A stretch of 64,000 nt of DNA from Spirosoma arboris (GTDB lineage Bacteria > Bacteroidota > Bacteroidia > Cytophagales > Spirosomataceae). Below, one piece after another: positions 25,302 through 34,531 of this stretch (positions within the stretch are counted from its first letter, which is position 1; every line of letters begins with the position of its first letter). Made by a program: the position numbers and the translations under genes. The stretch spans positions 930,001 to 994,000 of the forward strand of contig NZ_WPIN01000001.1 in NCBI RefSeq assembly GCF_009754945.1, written 5' to 3'. The notes under the pieces are model-generated. The model did no database searches. It was not told the origin of the DNA and was given only the letters and a program-made list of their open reading frames with translations.

Positions 25302-25947
25302 CGTTGTTAGGAATTTGTTTTGATGTTAGGAAGCTACTAATACGGATTCTATTGATTCTATTCAATTAGTAGTCAGAGTAATAGAATCCAAAGGATCAGC
25401 AAAATCTAAAGATCAACGTGACTACTTCGTCTCCGCAAAAAAATGCTGAATGGGAACAATGCCGTGAAGTTGATGAACAGGTAGCGGCACCGAAATAAAA
25501 AGATGACTAATGACGAGTTTATGTTGATCAATGACGGGTTTTCGTGGTTAGTGGATGATTTTTGTCGGTTAAGTACAATTTGTGGCTCCTGATTGAGAAA
25601 ACCTGTGTCTCGCTTTTGGGCTGGAAATGGCGGTTAGCGATAAATCAAGGGACAGCGATGTGTAGGAATCGAATTCAATTTAGGAGTCCAACCTATCAGT
25701 CACCGAATTAGCCTGTGCTGGTTTGGTAGGGCTATTGAGGACTTCAGGCCTTATTTGTGATGCCTCAGTCAAGTTTTGCGGGTATTGGATAGTAGGATTT
25801 TCTCACCTACTTAGTGCAATTCTCATTTCCCCATTTTCTATGTGAATTCACATAGAAAATGGGCATAGTTTTATGCATTATTTATCTATAGTAAATGGGG
25901 AATTAAGTAATTAAGCAAAATAAGATTATATTAACTACCTGGGCCTC
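25302..25947. other. AT-rich intergenic region between esterase and IS630 remnant
   Basis: 646 nt. Near the esterase start there are two overlapping, mutually exclusive stems: CTACTAAT/ATTAGTAG (25334-25341 with 25365-25372) and GGATTCTATT/AATAGAATCC (25344-25353 with 25380-25389). The centre shows no supportable frame. The far end carries a 34-bp perfect palindrome. Confidence 0.55.
25830..25863. repeat. 34-bp perfect palindrome with no loop
   Basis: Positions 25830-25846 and 25847-25863 are exact reverse complements (centre GTGAATTCAC). A loopless palindrome of this length can form a cruciform in DNA and could be a protein dimer site. It lies 85 nt before the IS630-like reading frame. Confidence 0.85.
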
Positions 25948-26346
25948 ATGAGCCGAAAAGAAAAGGATATTGAATTGACCGAAAGTGAGCGGCTGACCTT
26001 GCGAGAAGGGTCAAAGCATCATCCTAAAACTGAGTTTAGAGAAAAATGTCAAGGCCTGCTCTTAAATTACTCTGGAATGAGTTTTAAGAAAATAGCTACT
26101 TATTTAGATGTCAATCATAATACCGTAGGCAACTGGGTAAATGCTTGGGAAACTTTTGGGCTTGTTGGTCTAACATGCCGAAGTGGGCAAGGTCGTAAAC
26201 TTATTTTAAATACTACCAATACCACTCACACGCAATTGATCGATAAAGCAGTGGAAGCCCATTCGCAAAATGTGAAAGCGATCCAAGCCGAATTAGTAAA
26301 AGAATTGAATACATCCATGAGTTCGGATACAGTTAAACGCTTTTAA
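25948..26346 (+). pseudogene. IS630-family transposase, N-terminal HTH part only
   Basis: 132 codons encode the N-terminal helix-turn-helix of an IS630-type transposase: MSFKKIATYLDVNHNTVGNWVNAWE, then GLTCRSGQGRKL and the linker ending SSDTVKRF. The frame stops at TAA, after which the same frame continues KNNYSWVHRQMRRHE before a second stop; these residues look like transposase remnant, so the stop reflects damage near an A-rich run. The DDE catalytic domain is absent, since the opposite-strand hydrolase begins within 82 nt. AT-rich compared with its neighbours. Either a dead IS fragment or a stranded DNA-binding domain. Confidence 0.75.
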
Positions 26347-26402
26347 AAAAATAATTATTCATGGGTACACCGTCAGATGCGTCGCCATGAATAATTATTT
26401 TT
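26347..26402. repeat. AT-rich hairpin at the end of the IS630 fragment, 18-bp perfect arms
   Basis: Arms 26347-26364 and 26385-26402 are perfect reverse complements, loop 20 nt, ending in a T run, so it may serve as a bidirectional terminator. The left arm overlaps sequence that still reads as transposase, so the right arm looks like an inverted copy of it. Confidence 0.75.
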
Positions 26403-26427
26403 GTCAAGTATATAATTGCCTTATTAA

Positions 26428-27495
26428 TTAATCCAGCTTTTTGTCCTTCAAAAATTTGCTCATCAGATCCGCCACTTGTAAATTGTTCAGATCGGAGAAA
26501 GGAAAATGCGTATTGCCTTTGAGGCCAACCTCGGGCAAGTGAACGACGGTGACGTCACCTCCATGCCGATTGACAGCATCGCGCCATAACCGGGCCATCA
26601 CCATCCGAGCCCGCCAACCGTCCGTCCCCGGATTGTCGCTTGGTTTTTCCGGGATGAAGTCACCGTAATAAATAATGATTGGGATCTTGGTAAGCTGCAT
26701 AAATTGCGACATAGGCACACCTACGGCAGCCATTTGTCCACCGGCCATCTCAATAGGAGCGGGCACTTCCCCTTCTGGAAAAAGAAAACCACTGCCCGGT
26801 TCGTAGGCAACAATACCCTTAACATTCTGATTTTTTATCGCTGTTAGCCAGCCCATACCCCCTGAATGAGAGTGGGTGACCAGAACTCCTGGGCCAATTT
26901 TTTGAAACAGCGCAGCCGCTGCGTCCGTCGTTACCCCAATATCAATTGGCCCCACGTTGGGTACCATAGAGCGGAAATACTGATTCAGCGTAGCCGTGTC
27001 GCGTGCAAACTGTACTCCCTCGAAGTAGTTAGGCCATATACCGACCCGAAAAGTGCCAAACCATTGCTGCTCGTCAGGTGTAGGGTTGATGGTTCCTGCT
27101 GCGGTGCTACGGCCTGCGTTGCCACGTCGGGGTTGATCCAGTACATAAACACCGAAGCCTCGTCTTAGGAATATGTTCTGATACCCCTCCCGCCCGTCCG
27201 GCGTCGTTTCCCAGGTTTTAGAAAACTGACCGATTCCATGCCACATGACCAGCGGGTATTTACGCGCTTTTGGGGGAATCTGATAGAACACATAGGCATG
27301 ATCACCATGGAAGGTTTGTCCGGCAGGTGTTGGCTTATACGGGTCAAATGTCCCAGGGCTAGCAATCACTTTTCCGCCAACGGCAAAACTTCCCTGTTCC
27401 TGTATCGTGATTAAGCCTGTTTTGCTGGTTCCACAGGCAGCCATAAACAAGGAAATTCCAGTTAGCAAAAGGAGTGCGTTCTTGTTTTGATTCAT
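26428..27495 (-). CDS. Lipoprotein alpha/beta hydrolase
   Basis: 355 residues. Lipoprotein signal with FMAAC (Cys21). Alpha/beta hydrolase features: oxyanion strand MWHGIGQFSKTWE (about 84-96), GVYVLDQPRRG, nucleophile elbow THSHSGG with Ser209, and a late HFPFSDLNN carrying a candidate catalytic His. Likely anchored in the envelope, hydrolysing an ester or similar bond. Belongs to a small group of secreted hydrolases annotated only as alpha/beta fold; substrate unknown. It sits between esterases in a region rich in hydrolases. Confidence 0.83.
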   Translation of the reverse strand: MNQNKNALLLLTGISLFMAACGTSKTGLITIQEQGSFAVGGKVIASPGTFDPYKPTPAGQTFHGDHAYVFYQIPPKARKYPLVMWHGIGQFSKTWETTPDGREGYQNIFLRRGFGVYVLDQPRRGNAGRSTAAGTINPTPDEQQWFGTFRVGIWPNYFEGVQFARDTATLNQYFRSMVPNVGPIDIGVTTDAAAALFQKIGPGVLVTHSHSGGMGWLTAIKNQNVKGIVAYEPGSGFLFPEGEVPAPIEMAGGQMAAVGVPMSQFMQLTKIPIIIYYGDFIPEKPSDNPGTDGWRARMVMARLWRDAVNRHGGDVTVVHLPEVGLKGNTHFPFSDLNNLQVADLMSKFLKDKKLD

Positions 27496-27612
27496 GTAGT
27501 TATATACAATTAAGTAGTCAATCAGTGCAGGTACAAAGCAGGAGGAAAAATCTCATTGAATATTGAGTTACCTCTTGTTTTGTACGTAGAATAAAAGTTT
27601 AGACCCGCCGAT

Positions 27613-28113
27613 TTATTTCTTTTTAATAACCTCGAACGTCACGTTTATTGAATCCGGCCCTGTGAACAAGTCAATGCCTTTTTCTAATCTTGCCAAAACA
27701 ATCAATCCCGCTTTTACTTCGTGATTATCCTGATTATAAAATGTAGCAATACCCCCGCCCAACCAGTACGATATATCGCCCTTTTGATACGTAGTTTTTA
27801 TACTACCTTCTTTTGATAAAGACTGCGAAATACCACTGTATTTTTCCCGTTTACCCAGGTCATCCATGAGTAGGGTTAGGGGTAAGAGTTTTATAAAATC
27901 TCTCGTTGTTTTGCTATCAACAAAAGTGGCTATCCCCTCTTTCGTGCCCACCGTTATTTTTAAGGACAACCTGTCAAGCGGTTCGTCTATTTTTAGTTGG
28001 ACAAGGCCTTTTCTTTCCAGTTCTGATTGGTCACGAATTATAGATCCAATTCCCCAAAAAGTCATTGGTATGATGAGCGAAATTGATAGTAATAAAATTG
28101 GTGCCTTATTCAT
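27613..28113 (-). CDS. Cyclophilin-like fold protein, membrane-anchored or secreted
   Basis: 166 residues from the ATG at 28113; the longer frame to 28290 adds unrelated residues. A hydrophobic N-terminal segment (ILLLSISLIIPMTFWGIGSI) is followed by a beta-rich domain with FIKLLPLTLLMDDLGKREK and GDISYWLGGGIATFYNQD, matching the bacterial cyclophilin-like (Cyclophil_like2) family. Family function is unclear; a peptidyl-prolyl isomerase role is not established. Exported, possibly anchored by its N-terminal helix. No clear operon partners. Confidence 0.7.
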   Translation of the reverse strand: MNKAPILLLSISLIIPMTFWGIGSIIRDQSELERKGLVQLKIDEPLDRLSLKITVGTKEGIATFVDSKTTRDFIKLLPLTLLMDDLGKREKYSGISQSLSKEGSIKTTYQKGDISYWLGGGIATFYNQDNHEVKAGLIVLARLEKGIDLFTGPDSINVTFEVIKKK

Positions 28114-28396
28114 TTGTTGAGGTCGATTAGTGATTTTTTTTGATCGAAAAACAGCTTTAGTCAGCCGCCATGTGAATTGTATGCTTGCGATCGAGTACGA
28201 CAGATTGCTTGATGCACAGGTCTTTGCAAAGATCTCTACGATTCCCCTATCGGATTGTATATAAGTTACTGTTTTCAATACCAAAATCACTGATTCGATG
28301 GACAGCTCTGGGTATCCCTGGTTGGATATGATAAATTTGTCTAATACCCTGCTTATCTCATGGATATATGGCTGATACTCAAAAATTTGATACAGT

Positions 28397-28776
28397 TATT
28401 ACGATCGGCAGTTTGTTGCCCGAGACCACGTCCACAAAAGCTTAATCGTTCAGTTCGACGAGTTGCTTTCGAGTTATTTTCAATTCGATAAGCCACGTAC
28501 GCTGGGACTGCCAACGGTTGACTATTGTGCTGATCAACTGCATTAGCCGTCAATTATTTTGGGGATTTGATCAAAAAAGAAATCGGTGAAACGGCTCAGG
28601 AGTATATTCAGGCTAAGGTTATTGAGGTGGCGAAAGAACGAATATTTGACTCAAGCAAATCCGTGAGTCAAATCGCTTATGAACTGGGCTTCAAGTACCC
28701 CCAACATTTTATACGTTTATGTAAACAGCGAGTTGGGCAATCGCCTAACGTATATCGAATGTTGCACAATAATTAA
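28397..28776 (+). pseudogene. AraC-family regulator, frameshifted C-terminal remnant
   Basis: From 28397 one frame reads YYDRQFVARDHVHK and on through SSYFQFDKPRTLGLPTVDYC to ADQLH, then TAG at 28544. In the +2 frame from 28543 it continues LAVNYFGDLIKKEIGETAQ and an intact HTH with ELGFKYPQHFIRLCKQRVGQSP to the stop at 28776. Both halves align with the C-terminus of the AraC gene at 13481-14389, so one base is missing near 28543. Upstream in-frame stops and the lack of a sensing domain show decay. The last 69 codons remain open from 28567. Confidence 0.75.
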
Positions 28777-28801
28777 CTGCTAAACTACTAATCGAATCAG
28801 T

Positions 28802-28840
28802 AAAATGAGCGTTTAGTTAACTGATCCAAACGCTCATTTT
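28802..28840. terminator. Bidirectional terminator
   Basis: AAAATGAGCGTTT (28802-28814) and AAACGCTCATTTT (28828-28840) form a perfect 13-bp stem with a 13-nt loop and A/T ends. It lies between the AraC remnant and the convergent dehydrogenase gene. Confidence 0.75.
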
Positions 28841-28902
28841 CGACTAAGTTGCACGCTCATCTTGTGACTAAATGATTGGCATCAAACGCTACCTCTCCAG
28901 GA

Positions 28903-30858
28903 CTACCTAACGCTTATAACAGAGCGGATCATACCATCACTTTTAGTCAGCACATACAGTTCTCCGTCATTATCTTCGGCTAACCGAAGGTCTATACGAC
29001 CCGCACCCGCAATGAATGCTCTGCCCGGCAGGTTTGGGTTTGGGCCACCACGCTTTCGATACGTCTCTTCCGACAAGGTTCGTATCTGTGTGCCTAGTTC
29101 GTGGATCGGAGCCATCGTGAGTGGGTTACCATCATCGGCGGCTAGCAAATCCTTTAGTTTGGCATACCAGATACGGCCCGTCGTGATATCCCCGAACACT
29201 AGGGTGCCCTTCAAGGCTGCTATTCGTTTGCCCCGGTAAACAAAGCCATTGGCAATCGCGTCGCCACCGCCGGGCTTGTGGGGATACGCAATGACCGCAT
29301 AGGTGGGCTTTATCGTGCCACGCTTCACTGAGTCTGAAACCAGAATGGGAATCACATCGTCCGTGGGTATCGGCTCCATACCGTTCGTCGATGACATACT
29401 CTGCGAGCCCTCGCGTAACGGATAGCCATAGTTCGCTCCTTTCTTGATGATCATCACAGTTTCCCAACTGACCAAGCCGATGTTGAAGGCCAGTAACACA
29501 GGCTGGCGGGGCCGGGCCGGGTCAATGTACCAGGTCAGCCGGTGCGGATTGCGCAGGCCTAAGGCCCATATTTCTTTGCGCGCACCCAAGACGGAGACAA
29601 ATGGGTTGTCATTAGGTATCCGGTAGCGGCCATTCTCACTAAGAGTGCTGGTCGATACGTGCTCGTTCAGCGATGGAATGATGCGAAGTATTTTGCCCTG
29701 GTGCGTATCAAGCCGTTGTGTATACAATCGCATAGGACCTTGCCGCTCGCCCGTACCCGAATCCCCAACACCCAAATACATAATTCGCCAATCGGGGTCA
29801 CCCGGCCGGGCTGCTGGATTGAAGGTGATCTCGTTGAGGGGATGCATATACGCTGGTGCATGCATACGTAACACTTCCCGGGCGGTCCCTTCGAACGTTG
29901 TGTTTCCGATTTGTCGATCTGTCCACTCTACAATAACCAGCTCACGTGAAGTCGGCGTATCTGTAGTAGACATTGGCCTGGTCAGCGCCGGTGTAGTTGA
30001 GTAGCCTGCCAGATCCAGGCCCGCTACAACGCCAGCCCTGGGCATTGTGCTCACTTGGGTTTCTGCGGGATTCTCCATATGGAGGGTATAGAAAATGCCA
30101 TTGTGCGTGTAGTCTGGATCGAAGACGAAGTTCATCAGACCTGACGCGTAGCCTATGTTGGCGGCAAATCTGGGATATAGTCCGGTCTTATCGCCCCCGC
30201 CGTTGAAGTTCAGAAAGGGCATGAGTTGCTTGGTCTTCTTATCGAGTATATACAGCGGACCGTTCAGATCGTTGATGAAGGATCGCTGACTACCCGGTTC
30301 ATCACGCAGGATGCTGCCACGCGCCAATAATCCCGTAACGCGATCTGCTGACATGTCGCCGGTGATGGGTAAAGCGATATAATCCGCTAGTTCAAGCGTG
30401 CGCTCTGGCGTCGACCCCACCGGTGCTGCTGCGGTTGGGGCTGCCGCCGTCGGTGCCGACGCCTGGGTTGAAGCCAGCGAGCGGACATAGGCGACTACGT
30501 TGCGAATCTCCGTATCCGACAGGCTTCCTGCAAAGGATGGCATCATCGTTGATGGAATGCCTTTCTTAATCACGGTGAAGATTTCGGCGTCGGTTGAACC
30601 GTGATCCCAGGCCTGATCGGTGAGGTCGGGCGGCTGCTTGCCCCCCTGCTCCGCAATGATAGAAATTTCAGCACCCGCCTTTACAGCTCCCTGAGCGCGG
30701 GCGCCATGACAATTCGCGCAGTTGACGGCATACAGACGCTGTCCATTAGTTAGGGGTTGCTGCTTTGCCCTTGTCTGCGCCTGGACAGATATCGTCCCTG
30801 CGGCCACCAGTAGGAACGATGCTAGTACATTGGTGAGGTTTACAATTAGTTGTTTCAT
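28903..30858 (-). CDS. Cytochrome c / sorbosone-dehydrogenase-like fusion
   Basis: 651 residues. Signal peptide (LASFLLVAAGTISVQAQ), then a cytochrome c domain with haem motif CANCH (Cys47, Cys50, His51) and a TMMPSF methionine candidate near 103, an Ala/Pro-rich linker (about 132-148), and a six-bladed GSDH/YliI-type propeller (about 160-650; NPHRLTW, GANYGYPLREG, GFVYRGKRI, VFGDITTGRIWY). Such domains use PQQ to oxidise sugars or other alcohols; the fused haem would take the electrons. Periplasmic. Located 29 nt downstream of the esterase at 30888, so probably one operon. Confidence 0.87.
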   Translation of the reverse strand: MKQLIVNLTNVLASFLLVAAGTISVQAQTRAKQQPLTNGQRLYAVNCANCHGARAQGAVKAGAEISIIAEQGGKQPPDLTDQAWDHGSTDAEIFTVIKKGIPSTMMPSFAGSLSDTEIRNVVAYVRSLASTQASAPTAAAPTAAAPVGSTPERTLELADYIALPITGDMSADRVTGLLARGSILRDEPGSQRSFINDLNGPLYILDKKTKQLMPFLNFNGGGDKTGLYPRFAANIGYASGLMNFVFDPDYTHNGIFYTLHMENPAETQVSTMPRAGVVAGLDLAGYSTTPALTRPMSTTDTPTSRELVIVEWTDRQIGNTTFEGTAREVLRMHAPAYMHPLNEITFNPAARPGDPDWRIMYLGVGDSGTGERQGPMRLYTQRLDTHQGKILRIIPSLNEHVSTSTLSENGRYRIPNDNPFVSVLGARKEIWALGLRNPHRLTWYIDPARPRQPVLLAFNIGLVSWETVMIIKKGANYGYPLREGSQSMSSTNGMEPIPTDDVIPILVSDSVKRGTIKPTYAVIAYPHKPGGGDAIANGFVYRGKRIAALKGTLVFGDITTGRIWYAKLKDLLAADDGNPLTMAPIHELGTQIRTLSEETYRKRGGPNPNLPGRAFIAGAGRIDLRLAEDNDGELYVLTKSDGMIRSVISVR

Positions 30859-30887
30859 TGTAGGGATTCTACTCCTGTTCGGCTGTT

Positions 30888-32486
30888 TTAATTTGCTTTT
30901 CCGTTCGTTACCGCTTTTTCAATAGCGTCTAATCTCGCTTTCCGTGTATCAGGTGTGGTCGCGGCCGTTCCATCGGATCGAAACTCAAATACCTCATTCT
31001 TCTTTGGATCATAAGCGGTCCAGGTAGGTAGTCCTTTGCCATTAGGGTTTCCGGTCTTAGCAAAGTTGGTCCAGTAGGTGTTCATCAAATGAGCCACTTC
31101 CTGGCTCTTGGGGGCAATGCTGGTTCCATTTCGACTGCTCAGGTTGTCAAATACGTAGGCGATTTCAGACGCGTGGGCAGCCCCGTATTTCATTCGTTCC
31201 TGCATGGATGGGTCGACATAGGAAAACATATATAAGTATGAGGGTATCCCATTGGCGACGAAGGCCTTCGCTGAGAATCGGGCTGGCTCCGCCCAAACCT
31301 TATCCGTATTAACCAGCGTGAGCATTTTAGCGATATCAGTTGTACCATCAGGATCATAGGCAGTGGCCATTTCACTTTTAACAGGCTCAAACAAAGCCAA
31401 TAATTCTTCCTTCGATCGGGCATTGACAAAACCAGCTGGTACTTCAGCGCTATTCGATCCGATAAGTAATGGAACCCTCGCCTGCCTGCCTGCTTTAAAA
31501 GCGCTCTCTGCCGTTTCTACCACGAGCTTTCCATCGAGAATCGGACCTGAATACGTTGGTGGGCCACCTGGGCCTGCGGTTTCCTGTCCGCCATCAACTA
31601 TCTCGGCGGCACTGAGTGCGCGGAGTTTAGCCAGCGCTGCTTCATCTACCCCTTCGATGCCATAGCGTTTGGCGAAGTTTACACCAATGGTTTCAGCTGA
31701 CACGGGGTAATTGACATCGGCATTTTCTTTATTAATTGGCCGACCGGTAAGCACGCCGTCACGAGCACCACCCGATTCACTGATGGCCTTCTGAAAAAGG
31801 CCTTTCGCAGATGGTATGGACAGCAATGAGAGAACCGAGACCCCACCTGCTGACTCTCCGAAGATGGTCACGTTTTTTGGATCTCCGCCAAAGGCTGCAA
31901 TATTGGTTTGAACCCACTTCAGCGCGGCAATCTGATCCATATAGGCGTAAGAGCCCTTAGGTTCCTCAGGGTGCTCGCGGCTCAGGGCAGGGAATGCGAA
32001 AAAGCCAAGACGACCCAATCGGTAATTGAAGGTAACTAAAATGACGCCTTGTTTGGCAAATTGAGTACCGTTATAACCCGGCTGAGAACCACTTCCGAAT
32101 ACGAACGCCCCTCCATAAATCCACACCATAACCGGAAGCTTTGCCTTCTCGGTAGCAGAAGCTGGTTTCCACAAATTGAGAAACAGGCAATCTTCAGATG
32201 AGGTGGTCGACATTGCGGGAGAACCCGGACCAAATCCTCGTTGTGGAGGTTCCGCTCCAAATTGACTGGCATCACGTTCTCCCTGCCAGGCAGCTACGGG
32301 TTGTGGTGGCCGCCAGCGATTAGCACCGACCGGTGGAGCTGCATAAGGAATCCCTTTGAAGCTGGTAACATCTCCCTCGGTCACTCCGCGCACAACACCA
32401 GAAGCCGTACGAACCTTTGGCACAGTTTGCTGCGCTTGTACAGTATAGGCAATCAGAAAGACAAATCCCAATACTAGTTTTTTCAC
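30888..32486 (-). CDS. Secreted type-B carboxylesterase
   Basis: 532 residues. Signal peptide ([16 protein letters not shown]). COesterase hallmarks: [29 protein letters not shown], oxyanion [12 protein letters not shown], nucleophile Ser212 in FGESAGG, and [11 protein letters not shown] containing a candidate catalytic His. This is the canonical form of the family, in contrast to the variant elbows of the paralogues at 23649 (GQSGG) and 32870 (GESGGG). Upstream of and probably co-transcribed with the cytochrome c dehydrogenase, suggesting ester cleavage feeding an alcohol or sugar to oxidation. Confidence 0.91.
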   Translation of the reverse strand: MKKLVLGFVFLIAYTVQAQQTVPKVRTASGVVRGVTEGDVTSFKGIPYAAPPVGANRWRPPQPVAAWQGERDASQFGAEPPQRGFGPGSPAMSTTSSEDCLFLNLWKPASATEKAKLPVMVWIYGGAFVFGSGSQPGYNGTQFAKQGVILVTFNYRLGRLGFFAFPALSREHPEEPKGSYAYMDQIAALKWVQTNIAAFGGDPKNVTIFGESAGGVSVLSLLSIPSAKGLFQKAISESGGARDGVLTGRPINKENADVNYPVSAETIGVNFAKRYGIEGVDEAALAKLRALSAAEIVDGGQETAGPGGPPTYSGPILDGKLVVETAESAFKAGRQARVPLLIGSNSAEVPAGFVNARSKEELLALFEPVKSEMATAYDPDGTTDIAKMLTLVNTDKVWAEPARFSAKAFVANGIPSYLYMFSYVDPSMQERMKYGAAHASEIAYVFDNLSSRNGTSIAPKSQEVAHLMNTYWTNFAKTGNPNGKGLPTWTAYDPKKNEVFEFRSDGTAATTPDTRKARLDAIEKAVTNGKAN

Positions 32487-32587
32487 GGTGATCTTGTTTA
32501 AAAAGTTAATTACATGACAGGTTTAGTAGATAGATGGAAGGGAGATAGCTTGCTGATATAGGTGATAGTATCTATCTTCCGCTAAGC

Positions 32588-32764
32588 ATGTTCAGGTTCG
32601 TTGTAAAGATTAATAGCTATCAGGAAATCAATGGATTAATACTGGTTTGCCAGGCGTTTGGCTTGCACCGTATCAATCGTGACAAAGTTCTTGTTTATGC
32701 CTGGGAGGAGTTGTATACGGATTACAGATGTTACTACCATTATTACTGGTTTAGCTTGAACTAA
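32588..32764 (+). CDS. Possible 58-residue protein overlapping the left repeat arm
   Basis: An ATG-initiated frame of 58 codons whose last 27 residues include DKVLVYAWEELYTDYRCYYH. The inverted copy at 34690-34763 encodes, on the opposite strand, a matching peptide (DKVLINPWEELYMDYRCYYH) and then a stop. No family recognised. It may be a small gene, the tail of a larger lost gene, or chance coding in a repeat. Same frame as, and directly upstream of, the esterase. Confidence 0.35.
   Translation: MFRFVVKINSYQEINGLILVCQAFGLHRINRDKVLVYAWEELYTDYRCYYHYYWFSLN
32681..32754. repeat. Left arm of a 74-bp inverted repeat flanking an esterase gene
   Basis: Matches the reverse complement of 34690-34763 at 68 of 74 positions, with no gaps. 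Four of the six differences cluster at offsets 13-21; the segment from GGGAGGAGTTG inward is almost identical. The two arms enclose the Tat-exported esterase, giving a 2083-bp unit. Confidence 0.9.
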
Positions 32765-32869
32765 CTAGATATGGAGGTTGAAATGGCTATATTTATTGTC
32801 AAAAAAGTTATACTACTTTTTAAAGCCGAAACAGGATTCTTCTTGCAAAACAATCACCTTCTAACGCCC

Positions 32870-34531
32870 ATGCATTCCATTAATCGTCGCGACTTTCTAT
32901 CAGGTTTATCACTGGCCACAGCTGTATTGGCCACTCCCCGGTACGGGTTTTCGTGGGTTCATAAAGCCAACGAATTCGTTGAGGTAGATACCACTTATGG
33001 CCGGATCAAAGGCATGCGAACTGAAGGGGTAAGTGTATTCAAGGGAATACCTTACGGTGGTAGGGTCTCCGGAGATCGACGCTTTCGTCGACCGGCACCG
33101 CTCGAATCCTGGACGGGCGTGCGGGATGCGTTGCAGGTTGGTGCTCCTGCTATCCAGGCCCCTCGCCGGAATGAACCTGCTCCGGCAGAAGATTGCCTGT
33201 TTCTAAATGTCTGGACACCGGCTAATGACAATCGTAAACGACCAGTGATGTTTTATAATCATGGTGGAGGATTTGTGATTGGTTCGGGAGCATCGGCGAG
33301 CCAGGATGGGTCGAATCTGGCTCGTAACTTCGATGTGGTCGTCGTTGAAACTAACCATCGGCTGGGACTGCTGGGCTTTCTGTATCTGGATGAACTGGCC
33401 GGTTCCGATTACGCTGGCTCGGGCAACATGGGAATGCTCGACATCGTGGATGGCCTCAAGTGGGTCCATGACAACATTGCTCAGTTTGGGGGTGATCCGA
33501 ATAATGTGATGATCTGGGGTGAATCGGGGGGCGGGGCCAAAACCTCCTGTTTATACGCGATGCCTTCAGCGGCTCCTTATTTCAACAAAGCCTCGATTGA
33601 AAGCGGGCCTGGGGTGCGCATGACGCTCAAAGAAACAGCCGCCGAAACAACCAGCCTGCTACTGAAAGAGTTGAACATTGCTCCTAAAGACTGGCGTAAA
33701 TTATTGGATGTACCGGCGGCAGACTTGCTGGCCATGCAGGGTAAACTACCCTCTGTTGCGCCGTTTCTCGGAAAAAATACTAGTAAAGGAGTTGCGCCCC
33801 GTCGGGCTGGCGGATTTGGTCCCGTCGTCGATGGCCATGCACTACCCCATAACCCGTTCGATCCTACGGCACCGGCCATCTCCAAAAATAAGCCCTTACT
33901 GGTGGGCTGGAACGAGGACGAATTTACCTTTTTTGCCTGGGAACGAAAAGACACTGAGTTTGCCAAACTGGATTTCGAAGGGGTGCAGAAACGACTGGAA
34001 CCGCAGTATGGCGAGGATACGCTTAAGCTGATCGAGGCCTACCGCAAAGCAACCCCCAACGCGACGGCCCCGCAACTCTATATTGCCATTTCTTCCATTG
34101 CCATGATGGGGCTGGGATCAGTTGACATCGCCGAAAAAAAAGCCAAACAAGGTGGAGCACCGGTCTTCCTATACAATTTTGGTTATAAGTCCGAGAAACC
34201 GATCCCCGGTACGGATTATCCAATGGGAACGCCCCATGCCATGGATATTTCCTTCAAGTTCAATAATGAAGTGCCACCCAGAGATGGATCAACGCCGAAA
34301 GAGAGCTTCTTCGGAGGCAACCGACCCGAACGGTTTACAGCCTCGCATCACTTTGCTGAATTATGGGCCACCTTCGCCCGAACGGGTAGACCAGCTGCTA
34401 AAGACGTGCCGACTTGGCCAGCCTATAATCTGAAAACCCGACCAACCATGCGGATTGATTCTACCTGCGAAATCATCGACAACCGATTTAATGAAGAACT
34501 TAACTTTTGGCGATCGATAGGACGATTGTAG
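32870..34531 (+). CDS. Tat-exported type-B carboxylesterase
   Basis: 553 residues from the ATG at 32870, which begins a twin-arginine signal (INRRDFLSGLSLATAVLATP); the frame extends upstream but adds no signal. COesterase features: FKGIPYGGRVSGDRRFRRP, EDCLFLNVWTP, oxyanion YNHGGGFVIGSG, nucleophile Ser219 in WGESGGGAK, and GTPHAMDISFKFNN with the candidate catalytic His. The Tat signal implies export of a folded enzyme, unlike the Sec-type paralogues at 23649 and 30888. The gene is alone inside a pair of 74-bp inverted repeats, suggesting it moved or was amplified as a cassette. Confidence 0.9.
   Translation: MHSINRRDFLSGLSLATAVLATPRYGFSWVHKANEFVEVDTTYGRIKGMRTEGVSVFKGIPYGGRVSGDRRFRRPAPLESWTGVRDALQVGAPAIQAPRRNEPAPAEDCLFLNVWTPANDNRKRPVMFYNHGGGFVIGSGASASQDGSNLARNFDVVVVETNHRLGLLGFLYLDELAGSDYAGSGNMGMLDIVDGLKWVHDNIAQFGGDPNNVMIWGESGGGAKTSCLYAMPSAAPYFNKASIESGPGVRMTLKETAAETTSLLLKELNIAPKDWRKLLDVPAADLLAMQGKLPSVAPFLGKNTSKGVAPRRAGGFGPVVDGHALPHNPFDPTAPAISKNKPLLVGWNEDEFTFFAWERKDTEFAKLDFEGVQKRLEPQYGEDTLKLIEAYRKATPNATAPQLYIAISSIAMMGLGSVDIAEKKAKQGGAPVFLYNFGYKSEKPIPGTDYPMGTPHAMDISFKFNNEVPPRDGSTPKESFFGGNRPERFTASHHFAELWATFARTGRPAAKDVPTWPAYNLKTRPTMRIDSTCEIIDNRFNEELNFWRSIGRL

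Larger units (their letters stand above)
32487..32869. other. Intergenic region carrying the left inverted-repeat arm and a small frame
   Basis: 383 nt between the divergent esterases at 30888 and 32870. It includes the 58-codon frame 32588-32764 and the left 74-bp arm. No terminator or convincing promoter pair was recognised. Confidence 0.55.

Noticed and set aside
28114..28290. N-terminal extension of the cyclophilin-like gene
   Set aside because: The added residues show no export signal, while the ATG at 28113 gives one immediately.
32771..32869. Longer start for the Tat esterase
   Set aside because: The twin-arginine signal begins at 32870, and an extra 33 residues would bury it.
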